Shown here: positions 43,560 to 54,015 of the stretch, one piece after another
Layout: the number at the start of each line of letters is the position of its first letter
How positions within the stretch are numbered: the first letter of the stretch is position 1
DNA from: Bacillota bacterium
GTDB lineage: Bacteria; Bacillota; Desulfotomaculia; Desulfotomaculales; Desulforudaceae
Length of the DNA: 64,000 nt
Direction of reading: 5' to 3'
Assembly (NCBI GenBank): GCA_040757205.1
Contig: JBFLXL010000002.1
Location: 62,001-126,000 of the forward strand
The notes under the pieces: model-generated
The model's database searches: none
Seen by the model: only the letters and a program-made list of their open reading frames with translations
What the model was told of the DNA's origin: nothing
Program-made: the position numbers and the translations under genes

Positions 43560-45083
43560 ATGAATCTGAGGCCAGAAGAAATCAGTTCCATCATCCGGCA
43601 ACAGATTGAAAAATACGAAGTACAAGTAGAGGTAGCAGACGTCGGCACGGTCATCCAGATCGGTGACGGCGTATCGCGGGTGTATGGACTGAAAGATTGC
43701 ATGTATTCCGAGTTGCTGGAGTTTCCGGGGGGCACCCTGGGAATGGCCCTCAACCTGGAAGAGGACAACATCGGTTGCGTTATCCTGGGCCGCTACCTGC
43801 ACATCAAGGAAGGCGACGTGGTCCGGCGGACCGGCCGCATTGCGTCGGTGCCGGTGGGCGACGCGCTGATCGGGCGCGTGGTCAACCCGGTCGGCGAGCC
43901 GCTGGACGGCAAGGGGCCCATCAAGTCCGACAAGTTCCGCCCCATTGAAAAGATCGCCCACGGCGTGGTGTTCCGGTCTCCGGTGGACACCCCGGTGCAG
44001 ACCGGCATTAAGGCCATCGACGCTATGATCCCGGTCGGCCGCGGCCAGCGCGAGCTGATCATGGGCGACCGCCAGACCGGCAAGACGGCGATCGCCGTGG
44101 ACACCATCATCAACCAGAAGGGTCAGGACTGCCTCTGCATTTACGTGGCCATCGGCCAGAAATCCTCCACCGTGGCGAACGTGGTGCAAAAACTGCACGA
44201 AGAGGGCGCCATGGACCACACCATCGTGGTCGTGGCCGGCGCCTCGGACCCGTCCCCGCTCCTGTACATCGCCCCCTTCGCCGGCGCGGCGATGGGCGAG
44301 GAGTTCATGGAAGCCGGCAAGGACGTCCTGATCGTTTACGACGACCTTTCCAAGCAGGCGGCCGCCTACCGCGAGCTGTCGCTCCTCTTGCGGCGCCCGC
44401 CCGGCCGCGAAGCCTACCCGGGCGACGTGTTCAACCTGCACTCCCGGCTCCTGGAGCGGGCCGCCAAGTTGCACCCGAATATCGGCGGCGGTTCCCTGAC
44501 CGCGCTGCCGGTCATCGAGACCCAGCAGGGCGACGTGTCCGCCTACATTCCGACGAACGTGATCTCCATCACGGACGGACAGATCATCCTGGAGCCCGAC
44601 CTGTTCTACGCCGGCGTGCGCCCGGCCGTCAACGTCGGCCTTTCGGTGTCGCGCGTGGGCGGCAAAGCCCAGCGGACCGCGATGCGCCAGGTGGCCGGCC
44701 AGCTCCGCCTCGACCTGGCCCAGTACCGGGAACTGGCGGCTTTCGCCCAGTTCGGATCCGACCTCGACCGGGCCACCCGGGCGCGGTTGACCCGCGGCGA
44801 GCGCATGGTCGAACTCTTAAAGCAGGGCCAGTACAACCCGATGCCGCTCGAGGACCAGGTCATGTCCATCTACACCGGGGTGCGCGGTTTCCTGGACAGC
44901 CTCCCGGCGGACAAGGTGGCCGTTTTCGAGACTGAGTTCCTGAAGTACATGCGTACCGAGAAGCCCGAGATCGGCGGGGACATCAGGGCCAACCTGAAGA
45001 TTACCCCGGAAAACGAGCCCAAGCTGAAGGCCGCTGTGGAAGAATTCAAGCAGATGTTTATTACACAGCACGGGCTAAGCTAG
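43560..45083 (+). CDS. atpA: ATP synthase F1 subunit alpha
   Basis: A 507-residue subunit. Walker A is [35 protein letters not shown] and the [35 protein letters not shown] stretch are conserved. Confidence 0.97.
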   Translation: MNLRPEEISSIIRQQIEKYEVQVEVADVGTVIQIGDGVSRVYGLKDCMYSELLEFPGGTLGMALNLEEDNIGCVILGRYLHIKEGDVVRRTGRIASVPVGDALIGRVVNPVGEPLDGKGPIKSDKFRPIEKIAHGVVFRSPVDTPVQTGIKAIDAMIPVGRGQRELIMGDRQTGKTAIAVDTIINQKGQDCLCIYVAIGQKSSTVANVVQKLHEEGAMDHTIVVVAGASDPSPLLYIAPFAGAAMGEEFMEAGKDVLIVYDDLSKQAAAYRELSLLLRRPPGREAYPGDVFNLHSRLLERAAKLHPNIGGGSLTALPVIETQQGDVSAYIPTNVISITDGQIILEPDLFYAGVRPAVNVGLSVSRVGGKAQRTAMRQVAGQLRLDLAQYRELAAFAQFGSDLDRATRARLTRGERMVELLKQGQYNPMPLEDQVMSIYTGVRGFLDSLPADKVAVFETEFLKYMRTEKPEIGGDIRANLKITPENEPKLKAAVEEFKQMFITQHGLS

Positions 45084-45105
45084 AAGCGGAAGGTGAGGTG
45101 TTAGG

Positions 45106-45999
45106 ATGCCTGCGCTTCGCGACTTTCGGCGGCGCATCAAGAGCGTAAAGAGTACCCAGAAGATCTGCAAGGCCATGAAGGCCGTGGCCACGGCCAAGAT
45201 GGCCCGGGCCCAGGCGACCGTGGTCGCCGCGCGGCCTTACGCCCGGCAGCTGCACGAGGTGCTGGGCCGGGTGGCTTCCGCGGCCACTGACGTGCAGAAT
45301 CCCCTGTTGACGGTACGTGAACCGAAAAAGGTGTGCTACATCGTAATTACCGCCGACCGCGGTTTGTGCGGCGGTTTCAACTCCAACCTCCTGCGCACCG
45401 CCGTCCGGGAACTGAACAAGTGGGACGACTTCAGCCTGGTGGCTGTGGGCCGCAAGTGCCGGAACTTCTTCCGCTTCCGGGAGTGGGAGCGGGATGCGGA
45501 GTTCATCGGCCTGGGCGAGGACATCCGGTTTGAGCAGGGCCAGGAGATCGCCCGGTTTGCGATCAACAAGTACATCGCCGGCGAGTACGACGCGGTGTAC
45601 ATGGTGTACAGCAAATTCGTGAACATGCTGGTCCAGCAGCCGACCGTGGTGAAGCTCCTCCCGGTGGAGCCGCCGGCCGAGGAGGCCGTCGCGGCAAAGG
45701 CCGGGGAAGGGGAAGAGGCGGCCGCCCCGAAAAAGACGAGGGTCGACTACATCTTCGAGCCCTCCGCCGCGGACGTCCTGGATTACCTGTTGCCCAGGTA
45801 CGTGGAGAACAGCGTGTACCATGGTTTGATCGAGTCCAAGGCCAGCGAGCAGAGTGCCCGCATGATGGCGATGGATGCGGCCACCAAGAACGCGGGTGAA
45901 ATGATCGATCGCCTGACGCTCCAGATGAACCGGCTGCGCCAGGAAGGCATCACCAAGGAGTTGCTGGACATCGTCGGCGGCGCGGCGGCACTCGAATAA
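45106..45999 (+). CDS. atpG: ATP synthase F1 subunit gamma
   Basis: A 297-residue rotor shaft subunit. LRDFRRRIKSVKSTQKICKAM opens it; ITADRGLCGGFNSNLLR and AMDAATKNAGEMIDRLTLQMN are conserved. An acidic, Ala-rich insert (about 190-210, EEAVAAKAGEGEEAAAPKK) makes it slightly longer than usual. Confidence 0.96.
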   Translation: MPALRDFRRRIKSVKSTQKICKAMKAVATAKMARAQATVVAARPYARQLHEVLGRVASAATDVQNPLLTVREPKKVCYIVITADRGLCGGFNSNLLRTAVRELNKWDDFSLVAVGRKCRNFFRFREWERDAEFIGLGEDIRFEQGQEIARFAINKYIAGEYDAVYMVYSKFVNMLVQQPTVVKLLPVEPPAEEAVAAKAGEGEEAAAPKKTRVDYIFEPSAADVLDYLLPRYVENSVYHGLIESKASEQSARMMAMDAATKNAGEMIDRLTLQMNRLRQEGITKELLDIVGGAAALE

Positions 46000-46008
46000 T
46001 GTTCGTGA

Positions 46009-47442
<1,434 letters not shown>

Positions 47443-47498
47443 AGCGGCGGCGGGGATCGCGGGAACCGGTCAACGAGCAAGTAAGGATGTGGATATGA

Positions 47499-47912
47499 AT
47501 GGCGGATTCCACCCAAAAGGTTTCCATCGTTACCCCTGAGCGGGTGATCTACGGAGACGAGGCCCGTTTCGTCCACGTCCGGGGTACCGACGGCGATCTG
47601 GGTTTCCTGCCGGGGCACACCGCGCTTATTTCCAGCTTGAGGCCCGGCCTGCTCCGCATCCAGAAAGAGGGCCAGTGGAACACGTTCGTAGTTGCGGGCG
47701 GCTTCGTGGAGGTCCGTGACAGCCGGGTGGTCGTGCTGGCCAACGCTGCGGAGCGCCCCGAGGAGATCGACCTCGCCCGGGCGGAAAAGGCCAGGGAGCG
47801 CGCCGAGAAGCGCCTGGCCGCCAAGGACCCCGAGATCGACGTGGTCCGGGCCAAGGCGGCGCTGGCGCGCGCCACGGCCAGGATCGAAGCGGCCGGACAG
47901 ATCAGGCGCTAA
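47499..47912 (+). CDS. atpC: ATP synthase F1 subunit epsilon
   Basis: A 137-residue subunit. The N-terminal beta-sandwich includes SIVTPERVIYGDEARFVHVRGTDGDLGFLPGH. The C-terminal helical hairpin starts near IDLARAEKARERAEKRL. Last gene of the operon. Confidence 0.95.
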   Translation: MADSTQKVSIVTPERVIYGDEARFVHVRGTDGDLGFLPGHTALISSLRPGLLRIQKEGQWNTFVVAGGFVEVRDSRVVVLANAAERPEEIDLARAEKARERAEKRLAAKDPEIDVVRAKAALARATARIEAAGQIRR

Positions 47913-47945
47913 AAGCTAAAGAGTCCGAAAGGGCAGCGAGCGGGA

Positions 47946-47979
47946 AAAAGACCGAGGTAGGGCATCACCTCGGTCTTTT
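47946..47979 (+). terminator. Terminator of the atp operon
   Basis: AAAAGACCGAGGT-agggcatc-ACCTCGGTCTTTT, a long perfect stem 33 bp after atpC. Confidence 0.9.
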
Positions 47980-48116
47980 CACGCGCGAAAAAAGGGGCCT
48001 GGCCCCTTTTGGGGCTCCCGTAAGCGTCAAATACTCCCCACCCAGTAAAACAAGCGATAACTAGACTGGTGATTATTCACCCGATCACGCGCGAAAAAAG
48101 GGGCCTGGCCCCTTTT
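47979..48116 (+). repeat. Duplicated terminator-like hairpin after the atp operon
   Basis: TCACGCGCGAAAAAAGGGGC and the next 12 bases occur at 47979-48010 and 48085-48116. Each forms AAAAGGGGCC-tGGCCCCTTTT. More GGGGGACTGTCCCCC-type hairpins follow at about 48141-48206. The gap 47980-48290 contains these hairpins and no gene. Confidence 0.88.
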
Positions 48117-48290
48117 TTGGAATCCCTCCTCCGCCGGGTGAAAGGGAACAGTCCCCTTTGGGCCTTAGGGGGACTGTCCCCCCTAGGGTACCCTGTCCCC
48201 CTAGGGTGTCCTCGTCGTATAATTTACGCCCAAAAGACATAAACTCCTGGGTAAAGAGCCAGATATTGGCATACGGAGGGATAAACCCTG

Positions 48291-49319
48291 GTGCGGAGAT
48301 TGTTCTGGGGCCTGGTACTGCTGGCCGTCGCGGCGGCGATCGCCTTTCCCGACGCCGCGCAGGAATACGCCCGGCGGTTGGCGGACACCGGGAAACCGGA
48401 GGTCCGGACCGACGTGCGGTTGTACCGCCACCAGACCGGCCAACTGACAGACCTGTCCCTGGAGGACTATGTGGTTGGAGTGGTGGCCGCCGAAATGCCG
48501 GCCGGCTTTCACCCGGAGGCCCTGAAAGCCCAGGCGGTGTGCGCGCGCACCTATATGTTGAAACGCCTGATGGCCGGCGGCGTGGCCAACAGCCCGCACC
48601 CCGGGGCGGACGTGAGCGATGACCCGCGCCTGGGCCAGGGGTGGGTATCCCGCGAGGAGCTGCGGGAACGCTGGACCACCTGGGATTATTACCGGAACTA
48701 CTACAAGATCAAGCGGGCGGTGGACGCCACCGAGGGATTGGTGCTCACCTTTGAGGAGCAGCTTATCGATCCGTTGTACCACTCCTCCTGCGGCGGGGTG
48801 ACCGAGAATTCCGAAGACGTGTGGAAATTCAGGGTGCCTTACCTGCGGAGCGTGATCTGCCCTTATTGCACCGACCCGTACCCCGGCGAGCGGCGCGTCT
48901 TCGCGCTGGAGGACGCGGACGAAGCGCTCGGCACCAATCTGGCGGCCGTGGCGGTGGCCAAAGTACCTGCGGCTGCGGAAGTTCCCACGGGCGTCGGAGG
49001 CGGTACGCCCCCCACCAAAGCGTCCGACGCTGCTGTTGGGCTCATTGAAGTCCTGGCGTACACATCCACCGGGCGTCCCAAGCTGCTGTCGTTCAACGGG
49101 CGGGAGGTCACCGCCACCACGGTGCGGGACCGCCTGGGCTTGCGTTCGACAAATTTCACGCAGACCATCGAAGGCGGGCGACTCATCATTGAGACCAGCG
49201 GGCACGGCCACGGCGTGGGCCTTTGCCAGTACGGCGCCCGGGGTCTGGCCGAGGCCGGGCATGACTTCCGGAGTATCCTGGAACACTACTACACCGGCGT
49301 CCGCGTCGAACCCTTCTAA
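48291..49319 (+). CDS. spoIID: Stage II sporulation protein D
   Basis: A 342-residue lytic transglycosylase needed for septal thinning and engulfment. N-terminal membrane anchor; LEDYVVGVVAAEMPAGFHPEALKAQAVCARTYML is the SpoIID signature with the catalytic Glu; YHSSCGGVTENSEDVW and HGHGVGLCQYGARGLAEAGHDF follow. GTG 48291 follows CGGAGGG. It is expected to be under sigma-E; no clear promoter was identified. Confidence 0.95.
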   Translation: MRRLFWGLVLLAVAAAIAFPDAAQEYARRLADTGKPEVRTDVRLYRHQTGQLTDLSLEDYVVGVVAAEMPAGFHPEALKAQAVCARTYMLKRLMAGGVANSPHPGADVSDDPRLGQGWVSREELRERWTTWDYYRNYYKIKRAVDATEGLVLTFEEQLIDPLYHSSCGGVTENSEDVWKFRVPYLRSVICPYCTDPYPGERRVFALEDADEALGTNLAAVAVAKVPAAAEVPTGVGGGTPPTKASDAAVGLIEVLAYTSTGRPKLLSFNGREVTATTVRDRLGLRSTNFTQTIEGGRLIIETSGHGHGVGLCQYGARGLAEAGHDFRSILEHYYTGVRVEPF

Positions 49320-49423
49320 AAAGACAACCAGGCCCCCGCCTTCGGCGGCGGCACCATCGGAAGGATGAAAATACCCCTCACCCTGACCCTCTCCCAGAGG
49401 GAGAGAGGATTTTCAGGGTAGCA
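49320..49423 (-). repeat. Dispersed hairpin repeat, copy 4 (inverted)
   Basis: Complement of the repeat at 19915-20012, with both ends recognisable (AAGACAACC at 49321 and the complement of GCTACCCTGAAAATCC at the other side). The second hairpin has a different sequence (CCGCC-ttc-GGCGG type) but still pairs. The gap 49320-49706 otherwise shows no convincing gene. Confidence 0.85.
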
Positions 49424-49706
49424 GAAAAAGATGTCAGACATCTTTTCACCTTCGAGCAGACTGCCAATTCTACATCTCAAAGAAAAGGGAAAAAGGTGTG
49501 TCGCCCCTTTTATTCAAGACACCTCTCTTGTGCACCTTTCTCCTGAATCTGCTTGACTCCGGTGCTCCGGCGCCTGACGGCCCCAAGACCTGCCGGCACA
49601 CCGGCGGTTTCCTGCCGCCAGGAACCCATTTTGTTTTTGTGGCCAAGCATTACGGCGTTTTTGCCGCATATAAATCACCTAACCAGCCTGACCGGGAGGT
49701 AAGGTG

Positions 49707-49958
49707 ATGCAGGAATATATTCAGAAGCGGGTGCTGGACATCTGCGCCTACATTCTGGACTCCAAGGCGACGGTCCGCCAGGCGGCCACCGTTTTCAAAG
49801 TCAGCAAGAGCACGGTTCACAAAGACATGACCGAAAGACTGCCCTCATTGAACAAGAAATTGGCCAACCGCGTGCGCATAGTCCTGGAACACAACAAATC
49901 GGTACGGCACCTGCGGGGGGGCGAGGCCACCCGCAAGAAGTATAAAGAAACAGGGTAA
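49707..49958 (+). CDS. spoIIID: Stage III sporulation transcriptional regulator SpoIIID
   Basis: An 83-residue DNA-binding protein of the mother cell. The helix-turn-helix is in TVRQAATVFKVSKSTVHKDMTERL, with a basic C-terminal helix (RHLRGGEATRKKYK). ATG 49707 follows GGGAGGTAAGG; GTG 49704 is also in frame. Confidence 0.95.
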   Translation: MQEYIQKRVLDICAYILDSKATVRQAATVFKVSKSTVHKDMTERLPSLNKKLANRVRIVLEHNKSVRHLRGGEATRKKYKETG

Positions 49959-50226
49959 GTTTTTGGGGAAACGGGAGGAATATATCCATATTATGTAGAA
50001 TCAACAAAGATTAAGGATCACCACCGTGGTTTTGACCTCCGGTAGCTTGCGGCACGTCGCCTTGGCGTGCCCCTGAGTGTGGTTTCACCCCCACATTTCT
50101 TTTTTCGGCGCCGGTTTGGACAGGCCTGTAAATCGAAATCGGGTTTCCCATTATTCAGGATGTCTGTATAGACACATAGACATCCAAGGGTTTCGGGAAC
50201 TAGTAACAGAAACGGAGGCAGACAGC

Positions 50227-51258
50227 GTGTTGAACTTCGTGCCCGATATCGGCGTCGACTTGGGAACGGCCTCGGTCCTGGTGTTTGTGAGGGGCCGGGG
50301 CATAGTGCTGCGCGAACCATCCGTCGTGGCGATCAACAGGGACAGCGGACAAGTCATTGCCGTGGGCACCGAGGCCCGGCGCATGCTGGGACGGACTCCC
50401 GGGAACATCGTGGCCGTGCGCCCTATGCGGGACGGGGTGATCGCTGACTTCGACGTCACCGAGAAGATGCTCCGTTACTTCATCAGTAAGGCGGGTGCCC
50501 GCCGCTTTCTGTTCCGGCCCCGGGTGATGGTCTGCATTCCGGCCCAGGTGACCGGCGTGGAGGAGCGGGCGGTGCGCCAGGCGGTGGTGCAGGCCGGGGC
50601 GCGCCAGGCCCACGTGATCGAGGAGCCGATGGCCGCCGCGCTGGGAGCGGGCATGGACGTGTCCCAGGCCTCCGGGTCCATGGTCGTGGACATCGGCGGC
50701 GGGACGACCGACGTGGCCGTGCTGGCCCTGGGCGGCATTGTCTGTTCGCTTTCGCTCAAGCTGGGCGGGGACAAGTTCGACGACGCCATCGTCCGGTACG
50801 TGCGCCGGGAGTTTAACCTCCTGATCGGGGAGCGCACGGCCGAGGAATTGAAGATCGAGGTCGGCAGCGCCTATCCCCGGCGCGCGGAGTTGAAGTCGAT
50901 GACCATCCGCGGGCGGGACGTGATGAGCGGCCTCCCCAAGGCGGTGGAGGTGTCCACCACTCAGGTCTGGGAGGCGATCGTCGAGCCGCTGCAACTGGTG
51001 GTCGCGGCGGTGAAGGAAGTCCTCGAGCGCACCCCGCCCGAACTTTCGGCCGACCTGGTCGACAAGGGGATCATCCTTACGGGCGGCGGATCGCTACTAA
51101 ACGACATGGACAGACTTCTCTCCGAGGAGACCAAACTGCCGGTCGTCTTAGCGGACGATCCCGTTTCGTGCGTGGCGATGGGCACCGGAAGGGCCCTATC
51201 CATGTTGAACTACCTGCCCCGCCCCAAGAAGGACAAACTCTTCCGCCGCGTCGTCTAA
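50227..51258 (+). CDS. mbl: MreB-family rod-shape protein (Mbl)
   Basis: A 343-residue bacterial actin. Phosphate 1 loop DIGVDLGTASVLVFV, EEPMAAALGAGMDV, phosphate 2 MVVDIGGGTTDVAVL, and the adenosine-binding IILTGGGSLLNDMD are all present. It directs lateral wall synthesis. GTG 50227 follows GGAGG at 50214-50218. Called Mbl because it follows spoIIID, as in B. subtilis. The leader 49959-50226 holds no gene that I can support. Confidence 0.93.
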   Translation: MLNFVPDIGVDLGTASVLVFVRGRGIVLREPSVVAINRDSGQVIAVGTEARRMLGRTPGNIVAVRPMRDGVIADFDVTEKMLRYFISKAGARRFLFRPRVMVCIPAQVTGVEERAVRQAVVQAGARQAHVIEEPMAAALGAGMDVSQASGSMVVDIGGGTTDVAVLALGGIVCSLSLKLGGDKFDDAIVRYVRREFNLLIGERTAEELKIEVGSAYPRRAELKSMTIRGRDVMSGLPKAVEVSTTQVWEAIVEPLQLVVAAVKEVLERTPPELSADLVDKGIILTGGGSLLNDMDRLLSEETKLPVVLADDPVSCVAMGTGRALSMLNYLPRPKKDKLFRRVV

Positions 51259-51304
51259 CTGAAACAAAAGCAATGACTACCTGAAGAGAGGAGCTCCAAA
51301 CAAC

Positions 51305-51865
51305 ATGCACTTTCCCACCAAAGGCCCCGCCAACACCGACGCCGCCGTCCGGGCTGCCGTCGCCCGCGCCCGCGAGCTGGGCATAGCCCGGATAATTGTC
51401 GCTTCCAACAGCGGGCAGACCGCTGAAAAACTCCTGGCCGCAAAACTCCCGGACTTCGGCCTGGAGATCGTCTGCGTCACCCACCAGGTCGGCTTCGCCC
51501 GTCCCGGAGAGGACGAGATGGCGCCGGAGACGCGCGCTAAACTCGCCGCTTCCGGAGTGAAGCTCTTGACCACCACCCATCTCCTGGCCGGGATCGACCG
51601 CGCCGTGCGGTTCAAATTCCAGGGCCTTTACCCGGCCGAAATCGTGGCCGCCGCCTTGCGCATGCTCGGCCAGGGCGTGAAGGTCTGTGCCGAGATCGCC
51701 GGCATGGCCTGCGACGCCGGGCTCACCCCGCCCGGAGAAGACGTGGTCTGCATCGCCGGCAGCGGCACCGGCGCCGACACCGCCTGCGTCGTCAGCCCGG
51801 CCCACTCGCAGCACTTCTTCGATCTCAAGATCCGCGAGATCATCTGCAAACCCCGGGATTTCTAA
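51305..51865 (+). CDS. Stand-alone pyruvate-kinase alpha/beta-like (C-terminal) domain protein
   Basis: A 186-residue soluble protein matching the pyruvate kinase C-terminal alpha/beta fold as a single domain: NTDAAVRAAVARARELGIARIIVASNSGQTAEKL, IVCVTHQVGF and VVCIAGSGTGADTACVV. It lacks the catalytic barrel, so it is not a pyruvate kinase. An allosteric or nucleotide-binding role is possible; the function is unknown. It is last in the conserved block. ATG 51305 has AGGAGCTCC upstream. Confidence 0.8.
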   Translation: MHFPTKGPANTDAAVRAAVARARELGIARIIVASNSGQTAEKLLAAKLPDFGLEIVCVTHQVGFARPGEDEMAPETRAKLAASGVKLLTTTHLLAGIDRAVRFKFQGLYPAEIVAAALRMLGQGVKVCAEIAGMACDAGLTPPGEDVVCIAGSGTGADTACVVSPAHSQHFFDLKIREIICKPRDF

Positions 51866-52071
51866 CCCCGGGCCATACCCGCATGCAACCCCCACTGCGG
51901 TGTAGGTTTCCGACCCGGAACATATCATTTGCAGCCCTTGAAATAACTTAAACAGCAATGCCGGTTACCAGCACTGCTGTTCTTGCACACATTTTCGGCA
52001 CCTCGAAGGCCTGCCTTGGTCGAGTACCAAGGGAACTATCGATGACTTATTGAAAAACCTGGATGCGGCTT

Positions 52072-52500
52072 CTAAGCCCGGGGCCCGGCTTCCATCCGCA
52101 CCTGCCGGAGACCAAATCTTTCGAAGTCATAGTCGAGGGCCAGGGCTTCTTCAATCTTCAGTGCTTCCATAATCGCGAAGCTTGTGCAGTCGGTATAGGA
52201 AAAATACTGATCGCCATAGGAGACAAAAATCTCCAGCGCCCGGTCATGATGGGCCGGAGAAACAAAGACCATCTTGGCTGCCTTTTCGGAAAACAATTCC
52301 TGCGCCAGATCGGCCGCCACCTTATGATTCTTCAGCCGCACCCTGGTCAGAGTGATAGCTTCATCGGCGATGTAATCCGAAGTGAAAAAAAGCGCTTGGC
52401 CCTGCTGTTCCCTGAAGAAGTCCAATACCGCCCGGTGGTGTGGATCTTGGGAATTCTTCAAGGAATACCAGGCACTGGTATCCACGAAAATCCGTCTCAT
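52072..52500 (-). CDS. vapC: PIN-domain toxin (VapC-like)
   Basis: A 142-residue PIN nuclease. FVDTSAWYSLKNSQDPHHRAV carries the first Asp; YIADEAITLTRVRLK the second acidic residue; SYTDCTSFAIME and ALDYDFERFG the others. The ATG overlaps the end of the antitoxin. The interval 51866-52071 shows no gene. Confidence 0.87.
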   Translation of the reverse strand: MRRIFVDTSAWYSLKNSQDPHHRAVLDFFREQQGQALFFTSDYIADEAITLTRVRLKNHKVAADLAQELFSEKAAKMVFVSPAHHDRALEIFVSYGDQYFSYTDCTSFAIMEALKIEEALALDYDFERFGLRQVRMEAGPRA

Positions 52501-52721
52501 TTGTACAGGACCTCGTCGTGGGGAATACTTTCGTCCGGACCGGGAACGGCTCCACCGGCGATTTCCACCGCGCCATTGGCCTGTGCCTTGGCCAACTCCT
52601 TTTCCTTATCGTTTACAAGCTGCCTGATAACCTCGGACATGCTGATTCCTTTCCTTCGTGATTCCTCGAGTAAAAAGCGGTGCTGTTTTTCTTCCAGCAT
52701 GATTTGAGTTCTCACCAGCAT
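52497..52721 (-). CDS. vapB: Ribbon-helix-helix antitoxin (VapB-like)
   Basis: A 74-residue antitoxin. VRTQIMLEEKQHRFLLEESRRKGISMSEVIRQLV is a ribbon-helix-helix pattern (strand, two helices). The tail presumably wraps the PIN toxin. Read from the minus strand with a TATAAT box and palindrome upstream. Confidence 0.87.
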   Translation of the reverse strand: MLVRTQIMLEEKQHRFLLEESRRKGISMSEVIRQLVNDKEKELAKAQANGAVEIAGGAVPGPDESIPHDEVLYK

Positions 52722-52740
52722 GACGCCACCCCCTCAATCT

Positions 52741-52756
52741 TAATGTAATTACATTA
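52741..52756. promoter_or_regulatory. Perfect 16-bp palindrome, probable VapB operator
   Basis: TAATGTAATTACATTA lies 19 bp upstream of the vapB start and next to TATAAT on the minus strand (TGTTATAATG). Good candidate for autoregulation. Confidence 0.6.
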
Positions 52757-52763
52757 TAACACA

Positions 52764-52795
52764 AAACCCATACCAATCATCCATACCAATCATCC
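52764..52795 (+). repeat. Short tandem repeat
   Basis: CCATACCAATCAT occurs twice in tandem. A further GAGCACGGGGTGAGGCACA / GAACACGGGGTGAGACACA pair lies at about 52882-52923. The region 52757-52963 shows no gene. Confidence 0.7.
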
Positions 52796-52963
52796 GCTGC
52801 ACCTGGACATGCAATGGAGGTGGCGGCATCGGCGGCATGCTTATCAAAAGCACCGGTGTTATGCAAATGCAGAGAGTTCATGGAGCACGGGGTGAGGCAC
52901 AATGGAACACGGGGTGAGACACATATGGAAGGCGGGGGAAATCGGCTGGAGCGGGGTGGGCTG

Positions 52964-52991
52964 TTGTCAGCATTGGGACTCAGGGTATAAT
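52964..52991 (+). promoter_or_regulatory. Promoter of the RHH/PIN module
   Basis: TTGTCA (52964-52969), a 16-bp spacer and TATAAT (52986-52991). Confidence 0.6.
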
Positions 52992-53019
52992 ATGGATTAT
53001 AGTAAAGGGGGAGATAGTC

Positions 53020-53130
53020 GTGGGCCTGCTTGAACGGATTGTGGCTGATCCCGCTGTTTGCCACGGGGAGGCCCGCTTGACAGGACTGCATCATGGGGAT
53101 AATGTATATATAGGGGTGATGACATCATGA
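53020..53130 (+). pseudogene. Truncated DUF433-like antitoxin fragment
   Basis: A 36-codon frame after AAAGGGGGAG. Its first residues LLERIVADPAVCHGEARLTGL match the start of DUF433 (VapB-like antitoxin) proteins, but it stops early. Its end overlaps the next antitoxin start (ATGA), so it may now serve as a leader cistron. Confidence 0.5.
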
Positions 53131-53366
53131 TCCGGGAACGCCTTGTTCGTAAACAAACGTACATCAGTAAGCAGCAGGATACGGCAATCAAAAAGATCGC
53201 CCTGCAACAAAGGATCACCGAGGCGGATGTTATCAGGAAGGCCATAGATGCCTATATTAAACCGCTGAAAGACGAAGAAAACCCGCTTTTAGAGTTAGAA
53301 GGCATAGGAAAGAGCGGAAGCAGGGACGGAGCAGAACGTCATGACCAATATCTCTATAACCGGTAA
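53127..53366 (+). CDS. Ribbon-helix-helix antitoxin
   Basis: A 79-residue protein. RLVRKQTYISKQQDTAIKKIALQQRITEADVIRKAIDAYI is a ribbon-helix-helix pattern. The end (GAERHDQYLYNR) overlaps the toxin start by 26 bases. Confidence 0.83.
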   Translation: MIRERLVRKQTYISKQQDTAIKKIALQQRITEADVIRKAIDAYIKPLKDEENPLLELEGIGKSGSRDGAERHDQYLYNR

Positions 53367-53787
53367 ACAAGTATTTGTCGATACCGGGGCCTATTACGCG
53401 TTTATGGACCAGGACGACCGTTATCACCACTTGGCTTCCAAAGTGTTTAAAACGCTTAGGTATACGCTTCAGGTAACAACGGATTTGGTGATTGCCGAGT
53501 GCTTTTCTTTGACGCGGTACCGTTTGGGATTATCTCAGGCACTGTCCTTCCTGGACAGAACATATGCAGCAAGAGACAAAGGGTTTATACGTGTTTTTTA
53601 TCATGGGCCGGAATACGAATCTGCGATACGTGAATTGCTTCTTAGATTTTCGGATCAGCAATTATCTTATGTGGATGCTTTCAGCCTGGTTTTATTAAAC
53701 AAAAAAGAGGCGCCCGGGGATGTCTTTACCTTTGACCGCCACTTTTATCTTGCCAAATGCACCATTATCCCAGGTGACCTGCGTTAG
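53341..53787 (+). CDS. PIN-domain toxin
   Basis: A 148-residue PIN nuclease. Acidic residues are in VFVDTGAYYAFMDQDDRYH, TDLVIAECFSLTRYR, LSYVDAFSLVLL and VFTFDRHF. A related fragment occurs at 60312-60350. Confidence 0.85.
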   Translation: MTNISITGKQVFVDTGAYYAFMDQDDRYHHLASKVFKTLRYTLQVTTDLVIAECFSLTRYRLGLSQALSFLDRTYAARDKGFIRVFYHGPEYESAIRELLLRFSDQQLSYVDAFSLVLLNKKEAPGDVFTFDRHFYLAKCTIIPGDLR

Positions 53788-53847
53788 ATGTACACCGCCA
53801 AATACTCCCCCCGGAGCGGTTTTTAGGCCATTTATTCTATATATTAC

Positions 53848-53873
53848 CAAGGGACAAACAGTCCCGGTTTTTG
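53848..53873 (+). terminator. Terminator after the RHH/PIN module
   Basis: GGGAC-aaaca-GTCCC followed by GGTTTTTG. A TAGAAT box (about 53884) downstream may drive the subtilase gene. Confidence 0.65.
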
Positions 53874-54015
53874 TAATTCTGTGGTAGAATATGAGCGATC
53901 CTGCCAGTTGACGAATAGGCACGATGGATAACACGGGCAACCCTGTAAACCGGCTGACCGGATAAACCCTGGTGTCCGCCCTGATGCCGGACTTCGTTAC
54001 GAGACCGGAGGCCGC

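Noticed and set aside
49498-49707. A 69-codon frame before spoIIID
   Set aside because: Overlaps the spoIIID ribosome-binding site, lacks its own site, and the sequence shows no known pattern.
53880-54015. Riboswitch (c-di-GMP or c-di-AMP type) before the subtilase
   Set aside because: Some G/A-rich conserved-looking words occur, but the consensus cores of known classes are not present.
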